From: Bathynomus jamesi
Taxonomy: Eukaryota > Arthropoda > Malacostraca > Isopoda > Cirolanidae
Direction of reading: 5' to 3'
NCBI GenBank assembly: GCA_023014485.1
Contig: JAJOZX010002356.1
Coordinates: 62,001-126,000 of the forward strand
Length of the DNA stretch: 64,000 nt
Part shown: in pieces, positions 10,888 to 21,288 of the stretch
Position numbering within the stretch: the stretch's first letter is position 1
Layout: every line of letters begins with the position of its first letter
Program-made: the position numbers and the translations under genes
Notes under the pieces: generated by a model
Seen by the model: only the letters and a program-made list of their open reading frames with translations
What the model was told of the DNA's origin: nothing
Database searches by the model: none

Positions 10888-11585
10888 ATAAACATTCCCT
10901 CCGCCAAGAATGAAGAACTTTACAGTTTACGGGATTTATATCAAGATGGTGACATTGTAGCGGTGTCCACAATTAATCTTTTTAACGCAGCTGACCGGGA
11001 TGGATTATTTCCAACGCAAACCGTTGATGATATTTGCAATGACACTCCTCACAATCCGACGCAAGGGACTGCCGTAGAAATGTAAGTGCCTGTAATTTTA
11101 TTTTTTATAGCCAATTATTCGCAAACTTATTTAATGTGCCTGTCAGAAAGAGCACTGTTCTGGATTATTTCATCATATATATGGAGGGTTGTAGTAATTC
11201 ATCTCATCACATTAAAAATTATGCTAAAACCTGTTTTGATTCATTGATTTTTTTATAGCAATATTTTGCATGTTTTAAATAATTTTATAAATTCAAATGT
11301 TATTCGGAATTATCTCTTAATGGAACTTCTATGAGCTGTTCAAAGATATCTTCACATTGTAATACTCTTACTATATGTATAGTCTGCATATATTTTGGGT
11401 TTTTATTAAAAAAGATACAGTATGAACTAATGAATTACTCTTTCTCCTTTAAGGTCCGATGAGGATTTGACACGTGTTATACAATCTTTTCGTTTTGAAG
11501 AAACCCATGTCATGGACCTGAATACGGAGATAGAAGATTTACCGAGCAGTCAATCCAACGATTGTCACATCATTAACGAAATAAT
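10888..11585 (+). CDS. Unrecognised two-exon acidic protein fragment
   Basis: Exon 1 (10888-11081) ends before GTAAGTG and exon 2 (11454-11585) lies between TTTAAG and GTAAGTA. The phases match (2 to 2), and one frame runs through both for about 108 residues. It contains LYSLRDLYQDGDIVAVS, DDICNDTPHNPTQG and SDEDLTRVIQSFRFEE. The product is acidic. An in-frame TGA lies just before 10888 and there is no in-frame ATG in exon 1, so the start is unresolved: it may be non-ATG or a decayed ATG. A third exon would have to lie beyond the mariner-like element at 11.74 kb. I do not recognise the family. Confidence 0.5.
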
Positions 11586-11738
11586 GTAAGTATTTTTTTG
11601 TTTCGATCTTTTTTGGGGGGAAGAAGACAATGTATTTTCATCTATTTATTAAATGAAATAAATCATGTTTTTAGTACAATAACCATCTTAAACTATAGAA
11701 TATACAAACTAACATTATTGGTTACAAATATATATACA

Positions 11739-12715
11739 CAGGGTGTCCAAAAAAACTATATACTCTTTATAGCATCATATATTTTATAATTTAAAAAAAA
11801 ACCAATATATTGTTATAGTAATTGCCAAAGAAAGGTAAATTAGTAATCTAAGTGATCAAAATGTTATAGCGAGTTGTTTGCATATAAAATTTAATTAACT
11901 ACGCCAAGTGCTCAAAATGTTCTCCGGCGGCATGAATGCACTTTTGAATGCGTCGACTAACTGATTCGCAGACATGGACTAATGTGGATGCTGTGATGGT
12001 CCCGCACTTTTCCCTAATTGCATCCTTGAGGTGTTCGAGTGTTGCAGGTCTTGTACCATAAACTGCATCCTTCAGGTAGCCCCACAAGTAAAAATCAATT
12101 GGAGTCAAGTCCGGTGAACGTGGAGGATACTCAACGCTTACTCTTCGTCCTATCCAACGGTTAGTCAACGTTTCATCGAGGTACCTTCTGACATCACAAT
12201 GATAATGAGGGGGGGCTCCATCTTGTTGAAAGTAAAAGTCGTCGTTTCCAAACAACTTCCGAACTGCAGGTATAATTTCTGTCCGCAGCATGTCGAGATA
12301 TGCGGCACCGGTAACTGTCCCATTAAAGAAAAATGGTCCAACCAAACCCCTGGATAATAAACCACACCATGCTATTAATCCTGGTAAATTAACATGTTTA
12401 TCCGCATAAACGTGATTATCAAGTGACCAGTACCTGCAGTTGTGTCGATTTACTGTGCCATTCAGCTTGAAGGTAGCTTTATCAGACAGACCACACGATT
12501 TTGTTGTATTGAAAGTGCATTCATGCCGCCGGAGAACATTTTGAGCACTTGGCGTAGTTAATTAAATTTTATATGCAAACAACTCGCTATAACATTTTGA
12601 TCACTTAGATTACTAATTTACCTTTCATTGGCAATTGCTATAACAATATATTGTTTTTTTTTTTAAATTATAAAATATATGATGCTATAAAGAGTATATA
12701 GTTTTTTTGGGAACC

Positions 12716-12718
<3 letters not shown>
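11739..12718 (-). mobile_element. Mariner-like element with ~206-bp inverted repeats both made of its 3' end
   Basis: The left arm (11739-11945) and right arm (12513-12718) are near-identical inverted copies ending in CAGGGTGTCC / GGAACCCTG next to TA-rich sequence. The left arm contains the last codons of the transposase and its 3' flank. The right arm repeats the same transposase C-terminal codons where the 5' half of the gene should be. The 5' end was therefore replaced by an inverted copy of the 3' end. Confidence 0.75.
11899..12524 (-). pseudogene. Mariner-like transposase, N-terminus missing
   Basis: The DDE-type transposase C-terminal half is present: [41 protein letters not shown] and [19 protein letters not shown]. 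The second catalytic Asp (QQD) and the third acidic residue (PID) have 41 residues between them. That suggests a D41D-type mariner relative, not the classic D34D. The helix-turn-helix half is absent, and the frame runs into the right inverted arm without a start codon. It cannot encode an active enzyme. Confidence 0.8.

Positions 12719-12760
<42 letters not shown>
12719..12760. repeat. (TA)n microsatellite
   Basis: Forty bases of TA repeats separate the mariner-like element from the Polinton genes. Confidence 0.85.
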
Positions 12761-12762
<2 letters not shown>

Positions 12763-12776
12763 ACACGAAAAAACCA

Positions 12777-13264
12777 TCATACTATACAACGAGTACGCAC
12801 AATCGGAAAACGGCTTTTTATCTGTCTGCATACCATTTCGTCGTTTCGTTGAGTGTGACACAGGTCGAATAATTTTTTAAAAATTATAAATTCTTTACCA
12901 CGTGACATATGCATGAGAAATGAAAGGCAGTACATCCCACACGTATTACTAAAATATCCTTCTAGCTGGAAGGGGTTCCAAACAACTTCAGGATATGCAA
13001 CTGATCGAGAAATTTTACAATAACAGGGTCACTCCAGGGTTGAGTGCCGAGTGAATCAAAATAGTACATGCGGTCCCTATTTTTAAAAGAGATTGCAAAC
13101 CAATGAATCCCTTCAATACCAATGACATCTTTGTTCACAATAAGACTACCGCAGTCTCGCGTAGTTGGCAAATTCAATGTTTCATTCTTCGCAAACACAC
13201 CGATAAATTTGGAACGTGTGATTCGTTCACTATTCATTACTCTCTGAAGTGTATTCGCATCCAT
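12777..13264 (-). pseudogene. PRO: Polinton adenain-like cysteine protease
   Basis: This is the adenovirus-type (Ulp1-fold) maturation protease that processes capsid proteins. The N-terminal part has MDANTLQRVM, then GIEGIHWFAISF with the catalytic His and YYFDSLGTQP with the Asp-type position. The catalytic Cys lies in NTCGMYCLSFL, which is in another frame, so one frameshift occurs near 12965-12985. Apart from that the gene is full length (about 160 residues). Its ATG starts just after the stop of the major capsid gene. Confidence 0.8.
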
Positions 13265-13265
13265 T

Positions 13266-14400
13266 TTAAAAGTCAGTGATAACGCCGTTAAAACTGTCTA
13301 CTTCTATTAGTGCTTGTGACTCGAGGTATACTAGTACACTAATAGGTGCGTCTAACGGCTTGGCGAATCCCAATCTGACTGAGATGTTTCACTCTGTTTG
13401 GACTTAAGTGTGTATTTACGCCAGCGGATAAGTCAGGTGTGATGTCAAACGGATAAAGGTTAAATTGGTCAATGAATTCTTTCTGCGTTACCCCAATCCC
13501 GAGCTCATCACAATCACCTGCAATATGCGCCAGATTACTATATGCTCTAGCGCAAATCGGTAACACAGCGTCTGATGAATAGTCCGTATCCAATGTTCTT
13601 CCCAACGCAACGCCATTAACGTATAGAGTTATATTTTAAGGCCGAAATTCTCGAATTTAAAGGCATTCTTTTTATATTTTCCATTCACCGAATTATGTTC
13701 CTGCATTCCAATTAATATCCTTTTAGGTAAATTTCCCAGGGCTATGTTTTCTATCTGTTTCGATGCCAACCCTGCCGGCACCGTGTATAGTTTGATCTGT
13801 ATTCTGTTAATTGGGTATTTTACTGTGGCGTTTAGTTAATTTTTCTCAATTTCTATTTGTTTGGTGAACTTAATTTCACTCGCCGTATGCGGAGGTATGT
13901 CTCCATAATGTGAACCACAACGGGTTTTGCTCCCTCTTCTTGATCAGCATTCAGATTTAAACAGATCTCAGGATTCGTGCGGGTGAGCTTTATTTTCATA
14001 TCCACCCCATTTACAAGCAACTTCTCCTGGAATGTGAAATCTGTATGCAGGCATCCAGAACACTCGTATATCTTTTTAGAATTTTTAAATTTGTCCTTTT
14101 ACTACTTTCGTCTTTAGCTTAATAATATCCCTCGGCACTTAAAAAGGGATCCTTCGCTTCTTTAGAAAAGTTGAGGACATTTTCCAGATAGGCTCGTAGG
14201 TGATAGTATCCCGTGCCTGGCGATATGTTGACCTGATTTAAATATACGTCACACTGGTTGAATATGGAGTGCAGAAAGTTTGTTTCAGGGTATACAGCAT
14301 GTTTGTCATCGCAGTCCGTTCCATCAGAATGGGCTATACGTAGTTTAGCGTACATGTGCACACAGCTGGATAAAAAAGTAAAGGTCTGAGCTGAGTATTA
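13266..14400 (-). pseudogene. MCP: Polinton major capsid protein (double jelly roll)
   Basis: Conserved stretches in order are FNQCDVYLNQVNISPGTG, YHLRAYLENVLNFSKEAKD, FQEKLLVNGVDMKIKLTR, INRIQIKLYTVPAG, LGRTLDTDYSS and FNLYPFDITPDLSAG. They match the order of a Polinton major capsid protein. The C-terminus ends with stop at 13266-13268, two bases from the protease start codon. Several frame breaks (near 14120, 13835, 13620 and 13340) make the copy non-functional as written. The exact N-terminus is unclear. Confidence 0.85.
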
Positions 14401-14452
14401 CGACAAGTAGTAAACAAACTATGATTCATGAGATCAATGTCCTTAGCTTATA

Positions 14453-14817
14453 TCAGTCAAAAAAATGGTCAACCATAGGTTTCATTCGCTTAGAACACTT
14501 CTTTTTTGATATCCTTTTACGTTTAATGCCAGGTGATGGTAATTCCTTCTTCCGGACAGTCCTCCTTCTTCCCACCACCACGCTTTTTTTTCTTTGCATC
14601 TTTGACGATTTCGTCCCATGTACGCTTTGTGTTTTTTTAGAGCTTCTTTAGGTTCAGCCCCAGCCAATATGTCTTCTGCAGTGTTAAGACCTGATTGTAG
14701 CGCTTTCCTTCCGAGGTATCTGGCACCCCTCTTCAGCAAAGGGACAGCCGTACGTAGTATGGTTAAAAAAATGGATCAAGTCCACTACCACGCTGGTATC
14801 TCACCCCTCGATAGACT
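14453..14817 (-). pseudogene. Polinton small basic virion protein
   Basis: An N-terminal YRGVRYQRGSG is followed by LKRGARYLGRKALQSGL and AEDILAGAEPKEALKK, then a Lys/Arg-rich tail ending near 14453. This resembles the small membrane-active or DNA-binding protein that Polintons encode between the two capsid genes (compared by others with adenovirus core and pVI-like proteins). Frame changes occur at 'ttttttta' near 14768 and at an A-run near 14590. Confidence 0.6.
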
Positions 14818-14836
14818 GTGAAAGGCTTTCTGTCCA

Positions 14837-15703
14837 TTATAACTCAGTGCGTCGAAAGTGCAGCTTCACTGGTAAGCTCCCATCACCGAATGGGAAATTT
14901 TTTCCTACTTGTTCTTATATATTTTGAGATATTGGTTATTGGATTAGTTGCGACATTCACATAATGGGGTTTGTCATATGTAATACTCAAACTTCTTCCT
15001 CTATGGTTGGGAATGTGAGCAATGGGCAGCAGGCGTGCCTGGGTATCCCCATGAAACTGGTGCTCTACTATATTGCTGTAAATATAGCACATGTCTGCGG
15101 GTGTATAGCCAGCAACCAATTTCTCTAATTTCATCTGATGCATTAGGCTGGAAAAGTCATGTTGTACCTCGTAAATGTGTCTCTTTGGAAGGCTGATCGA
15201 TATCGCCCCTAGGTCATAATTTTGAACACTCTTAGGTCTTTAATATTTCTGTTAACCCTTTGATTTTAGGATTAGAGTATGTGCAGGGTTTCCTTTGTTT
15301 ACGATTTCGTATAATAAATCAGTCGTAAGATTTGAGTTTTTTAAACTTACGTTTAAGTCTCTCACAACATCCTCAGCCGAACCATAACGGCCCGAACCTA
15401 GTCTTCCTACTGTACTGTAATACCGTGCAACCTCAGTCCAGGCGAAGGTATAGTTTCATCCCGAGTTACCCCGGCTCTTTCACACTCATCAATGTCTCTA
15501 AGAATCGTAAAAGCGGTATCTTTATAATCAATATTTAAAAAGAGGGTGTCCAGCTGAATTTCACACATCCCTACCTCATACGAATCACGACCCAATTCAA
15601 TGAGTCCATGGAGTCCTGTTACAAAGTTGGCTAGTGTGTTGTTAGGGTGTACAGACAGGGACGAGGAGGACGGGAGTGTGACATAGAAATGGTTAGGAGC
15701 CAT
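14837..15703 (-). pseudogene. Polinton minor capsid (penton-like) protein
   Basis: The start is MAPNHFYVTLPSSSSL, followed by LANFVTGLHGLIELG and SYEVGMCEIQLD. This is the usual opening of the Polinton single-jelly-roll penton homologue. The C-terminal half has ADMCYIYSNIVEHQFHGD and IPNHRGRSLSI and ends after a short GDGSLPVKLHF stretch. Frame breaks lie near 15240, 15410 and at an A/T homopolymer near 14896. The length (about 285 residues) fits the family. Confidence 0.8.
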
Positions 15704-15711
15704 GTTGCATA

Positions 15712-16697
15712 CTATTTAAGCTTCATCATTGCATCAACTTTTATGTAGGTGTTGAAGCTTTCTGGGTACGATAGCAATTTCACCAAGTACATTTTTCTCT
15801 TTCCTGAACCTTTGCCTCCTGCGATTTCTTCCCCATTCAAATCTTCAACGTAATACATCATTATCTCACCTTTAGGTCTCATAGCCCTAACTTTAAAAAT
15901 CTCACGTATCCATCCTTGCTCAAATCCCTTCGCGAATTTATTTCCCGAACGCGACAGCCCTACATAATCATTGATTTTGAAACGCGCAGTGTGTGGTGGT
16001 GGTGGTGTTCCATCCCTTCTCACCTCTGGGCGCATACCTCTTTCTAAAACTTCGTAAGATGTTGTCCCAATCGTGCGATGATGTGACCGGTTGTAGGATG
16101 ACGCCAATGATTCCAGAATGTCTAGAAATCTGTGTTTTTGTGTGTAAAATAGCGATGCATGCGTTCCTTTATGGTACGTTGAACTCTTTCGGCTAAAGAA
16201 GCCTAATGTATAGAATTGGTTGTGTAATAGCTGATATTAAACTCTGTCAACATGTTCTGAAAAGCACGGCCTATAAATTCCTTCCCCATATCCGTACAAA
16301 AATAGCCAGGAACCCTGTTTTCTTTTAACATCAACGTTTTGGTGGCTTTAGCAACTGTTTCAGGTGACTTATTTTTCAGAGGAATTAGCCACAGATACTG
16401 TATCTAGAGAATACATCTATTATGGATAGAATGTAGCGGTAACCATCGTGATACACAGAATATCTTTGCATGTCTGTTAAATCTGCTTGCCAAATAGTCA
16501 ATCGAAGCAGCTGTTGTCTTGGCTGTTTTAAACCTTTTTCTCACAGGCTTATGAAGTGTATAAGCGTCCTGCTCCCGCAAAAATCTCTCAACATTTTTTT
16601 TTCCTACACCATAAACACTTCTGTACAGTCTATCTACGCCTCCGTAGGAGGCTGGGTTAGAAATGTCATAATAACGTCTTCTTAATATGTTAGCCAT
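15712..16697 (-). pseudogene. INT: Polinton retrovirus-like integrase
   Basis: The N-terminal part has LRRRYYDISNPASYGGVD and QDAYTLHKPVRKRFK. In a shifted frame the catalytic core shows IWQADLTDMQRYSVYHDG, YFCTDMGKEF and ASLAERVQRTIKE, giving the D, D and E positions. The C-terminal SH3/chromo-like part has FKINDYVGLSRSGNKFAKG and YYVEDLNGEEI. Frameshifts near 16500 and 16390 and an in-frame stop near 16200 break it. Confidence 0.85.
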
Positions 16698-16826
16698 TTG
16701 CGTATTTTAGAGGCACGTGGGTAGGATTGACCGTTGTTTAACCTCTTCTTTCTCCTCTTCAGAGGTGTTATCGCCGGAGGTGATGGCGTCTTCAATTGTG
16801 TCACGTGCGACGCATGTTCAAGTCTT

Positions 16827-17435
16827 TTAACCTTTCAGATTTCCAATCATTGTTTTGGGGACATTTATTTGTTTTAGTTTTGCTTTAATATGCTTCCATC
16901 CTGATGGTGAGGGCCTATCCCACTTTCTCACCAGATCATGGACGATGTCTACGATATTCGATCCCTGTACCTTTGTTCCTTCCACAATGATCCCACCTGT
17001 ATCGGTCCATTGTATGGCGGTGTCCTCATTCAATAGATTATAAAGACTTAAACCTTTACTCCTCAATGTATGTGGGAGGGTGCTTTTTAATACATGCTCG
17101 ATATGTTGTGCGGCCGACCATTAATCTTTGGTTGATCAGCTCTGTCGTCGGACACAGGTCCTATGTCACCATGTCCATCGTTCCCCGTGCTGTGCCTAAT
17201 AACCAAGGGTATCTCTATCGGGTTCTTATAATTTTCGTACTCGTGAAGAAATTTCTGCAGAGCTTCTTGCTATAAAATTCTTTTCTCATCAGGTGTTTTT
17301 TCACTGTTTAATAGGGTTAGCAATTCTCTTTCCATTCTTTTAAGCCTGCTTTTACGGGGATCTAGATCCGTCTGGATTCTTTGAACTTTGCAGTGAAGCA
17401 TACACCTCGTGTGGAATCACTACCACTTTCTTCAT
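16827..17435 (-). pseudogene. Conserved Polinton protein of unknown function
   Basis: It begins MKKVVVIPHEVYASL, passes through a helical linker, and ends with GLSLYNLLNEDTAIQWTDTG, VQGSNIVDIVHDLV and INVPKTMIGN. This arrangement (short beta start, coil, 'GLYNLL...GSNI.D..HDLV') recurs in arthropod Polintons but has no known function that I can name. Its ATG overlaps the stop of the upstream gene (TAATG at 17433-17437). Frame breaks occur near 17360, 17275 and 17090. Confidence 0.6.
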
Positions 17436-17757
17436 TATATTAATCTAGTCAGTAAAGGACCCAAAACTGAACATAAGATGGGAAGGAATGACCCTCCTCT
17501 TTGTGCAATAATTCGTTTTTTCTTCCCTACAGTTTGACTTTTACGAGCGAGTGCACGTGTTATGTTCTTGTAACGGCGTAGGCGAGCCTTCTGAGGTGTT
17601 TCATGGATACATTGCAATTTATAACGTGAAGACAGATTTCACAGATGCATTTTAAAAAGTCGGAGTCGATATTTTTAGCAAACATCTGCTGTATTGCCCG
17701 GGGCAGTCGATGATAGGTTTTTATTAATTCACGATATTTCTTTAGCCTCTTTGTCAT
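17435..17757 (-). pseudogene. Polinton small basic protein with hydrophobic C-terminus
   Basis: The N-terminal part is MTKRLKKYRELIKTYHRLP, with DFLKCICEICLHVINCNVS in the middle. In a second frame it continues RRYKNITRALARKSQTVGKK and RIIAQRGGSFLPILCSVLGP. The pattern (basic helix, Cys pairs, KKKR.I.QRGG, hydrophobic tail) is a recurrent Polinton gene with no settled function. Its start overlaps the ATPase stop (ATGA at 17754-17757). One frameshift lies near 17615. Confidence 0.6.
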
Positions 17758-18381
17758 TCTGGAATATACACCGTTTCAGGCTCGTTTGGAAATATATTCG
17801 TTCTTAGAAGCACTCTAAACGTGTTTCGCGGATGAAGGTCGCAAAGCAAATATCCGTAACGCGGTCTTGTAGCTTCTTTATAAACTTCCAAAAACTCCTT
17901 ACGCTGATTCGGGAACATTTGATTGACTAATACCCCAATTTGTGATACATCTCTACGTTGCGCGAATAAGACTAGATATTGTGTATTTAACGACACATCG
18001 CGCATGTATCTATTTTTGAAAAATAGATTCTGATTGAGGAAGAACACGCTTATGTTAAGGTAGTGGGAGAATACTGTAAATGTCTCGGCAAACGTTTTAT
18101 CCATCTCCAACATGATATCGTCAATTACAATGACTGTATGTTCAGTTCCCTTTAACGAATTAACGTTATATACACCTTTGTGGAACAAAATATCATCTTG
18201 GTACTCGTTGAACACTGATTGATACGTCGAATAGCACCATATAACTTTATGCACAAATTTTGAGAACATCTCTCCCTTTTCTTTAATGATTTTAAACATA
18301 AACAGTTTTACCACATCCTGTAGGGCTAGATATAATTCATGTGGATGGTCTCGTGAACCTGAATTTTTCTACAGAATCCAT
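17754..18381 (-). pseudogene. Polinton FtsK/HerA-type packaging ATPase
   Basis: This gene packages DNA into capsids in Polintons. Walker A is SSPTGCGKT near 18310-18335, in a different frame from the rest. Walker B is HTVIVIDDIM, followed by VFFLNQNLFFKNRYMRD and the C-terminal FRVLLRTNIFPNE. The first codons are near 18381 (MDSVEKFRFTRP). Frame breaks around the P-loop (about 18303 and 18340) inactivate it as written. Confidence 0.8.
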
Positions 18382-18436
18382 TTCTAACACGTCACACTCC
18401 TAAGTGGGTTTTTTACAAAATATAATAAATATTTAA
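18382..18436. promoter_or_regulatory. Divergent promoter region of the Polinton
   Basis: Fifty-five AT-rich bases separate the minus-strand ATPase start from the plus-strand PolB frame. With so little room, both transcription units probably start here. 'tataataaatatt' near 18420 is a possible TATA element. Confidence 0.35.
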
Positions 18437-20121
18437 GTGATGACCCTTATATTCTACAGTCTTGCTTTTCGCTTCTCCCACAGAACCGTGAATGACGATG
18501 AGGTACAGCACCTCATCATCGATATTACAGATGACCCCGACGACAGTGTAGTTGTGATCACAGAATCCATCCCCTCTGACGAGTCCTCACCAGCGATACC
18601 TGTAGCACGCGCCAGTTCGAAGCGGAGGCACGATGAAGAGCCCACCACGTCAGGTATAAAGCGCGCCAGGATTGCGCCGGTTGTTAGACCACCAGTAATA
18701 GAGCCCCAACCTTCTACGTCTTACGACACAACCCCCACAATAGTACCTTCCTCAAATATACCCCCTTATTCCTGTTCAATTCCGGCTACATCCTCCATAG
18801 CCACAGCAGCTTCTCGTTCTGTTGAGGATGGCATAACATTCGAGTTGGTGCGCATCGCTACCCCCCCCCAGCCTTGACTAGAAATCGGTATATAGTCAGG
18901 GTTGATCCTAGATCCATGTATAGCAATGGTGTTGAACACGGACTACGGCGCATAGTTGAACGTATTGTACAGTTTGCCCCTTCAGAACGGCGACGAAAGT
19001 GAAGTCAAGACGAGGCTGTCCTTCGGATTCGGGTCAGATGACGGAGATGTAGATGATTTTTAGGTAGTAATACGGTTCAGACGTTTGGCAGCTGAAGATA
19101 TAGAATATATATTAGGCCGTATAATGCAGGCCTCTCAAAGTAGTATTGCCTTCAAAATGGACAACTTCACGGTAAATATTGACCGTGTATTCCGTGTCGC
19201 GGGTCATAGTGCCACACCTTATACTCTTAACTTCAATTCTCAGGCTATTTATAGACGGCATATAAACGTCGATCGTGGTTGCGGCTTTATAGCGTAGTCT
19301 TGACTCGTATGTTTACTGTACTAAATACACAGACCCCAAAAATTTGGTTGCCTACGGTAGTGGAGCGTGCCCGTAAACTAGCTGTAGACTGTAAACTTGA
19401 GTTTGACTGTAATATGGGTCCTGAGGAGCTGAGAAGGGTAGAACAGGAAATGAATGTTCGTATAGTTGTATTTGGAATGGATGATCGTCGTAGAACTGTG
19501 TATGTTTTTAGAAGCTGTGTGAGAGATCGTACAAGACCCCTATTTATTTTAGGACTGTCAGGGACAACGTATATCCCCATCCGTAATATAAGGGACCTTT
19601 ACGCGAGTTATGATAAAAGTCGAAAATATGGACGACATCAAGATTTGTGTAAGGGGTATATCGAGTTTGCGGATGATATAGTGAAACATTGTAAAGATTG
19701 TCACATGGTATGTGAGCAGTATAAAAGCTCCAAATGTGAAAGCCATGTAGGTGAAGCTGAGAAGAGGGATTGTGATGTGTGTAGACGCACAGTTTTCAAT
19801 AATAACTGTTTTGAGCTCCATAAATCAATTGGCACGCGCAGGAAAATGAGAATCTGTGAATGTGGTGTTTCATATGATGGATAATTTGGGGAATTTCAAG
19901 CATAAATGTGATGAAATTCATTGTTCTACATGCCATGAGAAATATAAGGCGGTTGGAGTAAAGCATGTATGTCATATGAAAGATGCTAAGTCTAAAAATA
20001 GCCCTTGTATAACTCTGTACTACGATATAGAAACATACAAAACGCTGAAATCAAAGAGGTTATCCCACATTTACTTGTAAGCCAGACTATCTGTGATGAG
20101 TGTATGGAGATCGAGTGTGAT
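18437..20121 (+). pseudogene. POLB: Polinton protein-primed DNA polymerase B, truncated
   Basis: N-terminal disordered region (18437-18877; DDSVVVITESIPSDES, KRARIAPVVRPP). Then FTVNIDRVFRVAGHS and the Cys-rich block CKDCHMVC, CDVCRRTVFNNNCFELHK, IHCSTCHEKYKAVG. The first exonuclease motif is TLYYDIETYK at about 20020-20050, and the family continuation SQTICDECMEIEC ends at about 20120. The Exo II/III and polymerase motifs are absent: the gene stops at a 29-bp repeated sequence. Frameshifts are near 18880, 19080, 19290, 19860 and 20075. Confidence 0.75.
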
Positions 20122-20430
20122 CTACCCAATATAATGGGATACAAGTATTCTCTTACATGTTGTGGCTAAAGGTCTGCGTGAGTATTTAACAGAATTTAGA
20201 GATGAGTATCGCATGCTAAGTAAAAAGGAAAAATATGGTCTTATATGTTTCTCTCAAATAGTGCGCCGAAGTGTGAATAAAATGTGTTTAGTTCGTGAAA
20301 ATCCCCTTATACAAAAATGTCTGGTGCGTATTCTGAGGAGTGGGAGTGATAAAACATTAAAACCGATATTGCTTCATGTATCGGAAAATTTCTCAAAACA
20401 CCTACCCAATATAATGGGATACAAGTATTC
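20122..20430 (+). repeat. 29-bp exact direct repeat flanking a 251-bp segment
   Basis: The same 29 bases (starting CTACCCAATATAATGGG) occur at 20122-20150 and 20402-20430, exactly 280 bp apart. The first copy marks the point where PolB is cut off. A target duplication of 29 bp would be abnormally long, so this looks like a rearrangement or a duplication during repair. Confidence 0.7.
20162..20430 (+). CDS. Unrecognised Polinton-region ORF (LREYLTEF)
   Basis: An open frame carries GLREYLTEFRDEYRMLSKKE, YGLICFSQIVRRSVNKM and LKPILLHVSENFSKH. It is charged and helical. It lies between the two 29-bp repeats, so it may be a moved internal fragment of a longer gene. I do not recognise it. Confidence 0.35.
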
Positions 20431-20562
20431 ATGTTGGAACAGCGCCGTACACGTTTCATTAGCTTATGGTGTGACTCACTCCTCCCGTCGAGCCGATCCG
20501 TTGCATGTGGCTCACAGTCATCTCAGAGCTTGAACCGACTGGACGTGCGCTCCTCGAGTACG

Positions 20563-21288
20563 ATGGAACTTCCTTTGAGCAGCATTCTCAACGCCGTGTA
20601 CGATGTGTCCGTGACGAAGTCATTGCGCGTGTTCAGGCGTAAAACCGGTGCCATTAACTATGTACTGGAAACGACTTGTAGACAAACAAACAAACGGAAT
20701 GTTGTTTATTTAAGTGTTGAGGAGATAAATAGAATCTTCGTGGTAGTTGAGACGTGGAGTGAGGATAGTTATAAAATTCTTGCAGGTGTAGGTACAAGAA
20801 GAGAGCAGATTATTGACACCCCTTCATATGCCGTTGTTTGTACGTTGTGTATAAATAACGATCAGCCATGCATTGACATACGGCTGAAGTGGAAGAATGC
20901 TTCAGATAATAACGCTCTTGTCCCTATGCGAAACCGTTTCATCCTCGACAGAATGTTTGAAATCGTCGGATTCTGCAAGCTGAAGCCTATACTAGATGCA
21001 CGCGTTACGGATATGCTTTATTTTGACACGGTTCTTCAATACGCATACACCGCTCTGCTCGATGGGTTTACCGAGTGTAGGACTGAACAAGGCGAGAATG
21101 GTCTAGAGCTGGATGCTTATTTAAAAGGTTTAGACTCTTTGAAATATCATGAACTTTGGTACAAAGCACTTGAGCGGTACAGAGCTGAGCTCACCTACAC
21201 CGTTCACCCTGAAGAACTATTTCTTTATATAATGAGCAGTTGTCGTAACGACTTAGAAGATTATTTCAACTGTCGCTGTGCAGTGTGA
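20563..21288 (+). CDS. Unrecognised 241-residue Polinton-region protein
   Basis: The start ATG at 20563 (MELPLSSILNAVYDVSVTK) is preferred over the upstream frame start at 20431, which begins in the 29-bp repeat and has a low-complexity Ser-rich leader. Internal stretches are RKTGAINYVLETTCRQ, VVYLSVEEINRIFVVVETW and ELWYKALERYRAEL. The frame is intact, unlike its neighbours, and overlaps the next ORF by 11 bases. No signal peptide, membrane segment or catalytic motif is evident. Confidence 0.5.
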   Translation: MELPLSSILNAVYDVSVTKSLRVFRRKTGAINYVLETTCRQTNKRNVVYLSVEEINRIFVVVETWSEDSYKILAGVGTRREQIIDTPSYAVVCTLCINNDQPCIDIRLKWKNASDNNALVPMRNRFILDRMFEIVGFCKLKPILDARVTDMLYFDTVLQYAYTALLDGFTECRTEQGENGLELDAYLKGLDSLKYHELWYKALERYRAELTYTVHPEELFLYIMSSCRNDLEDYFNCRCAV

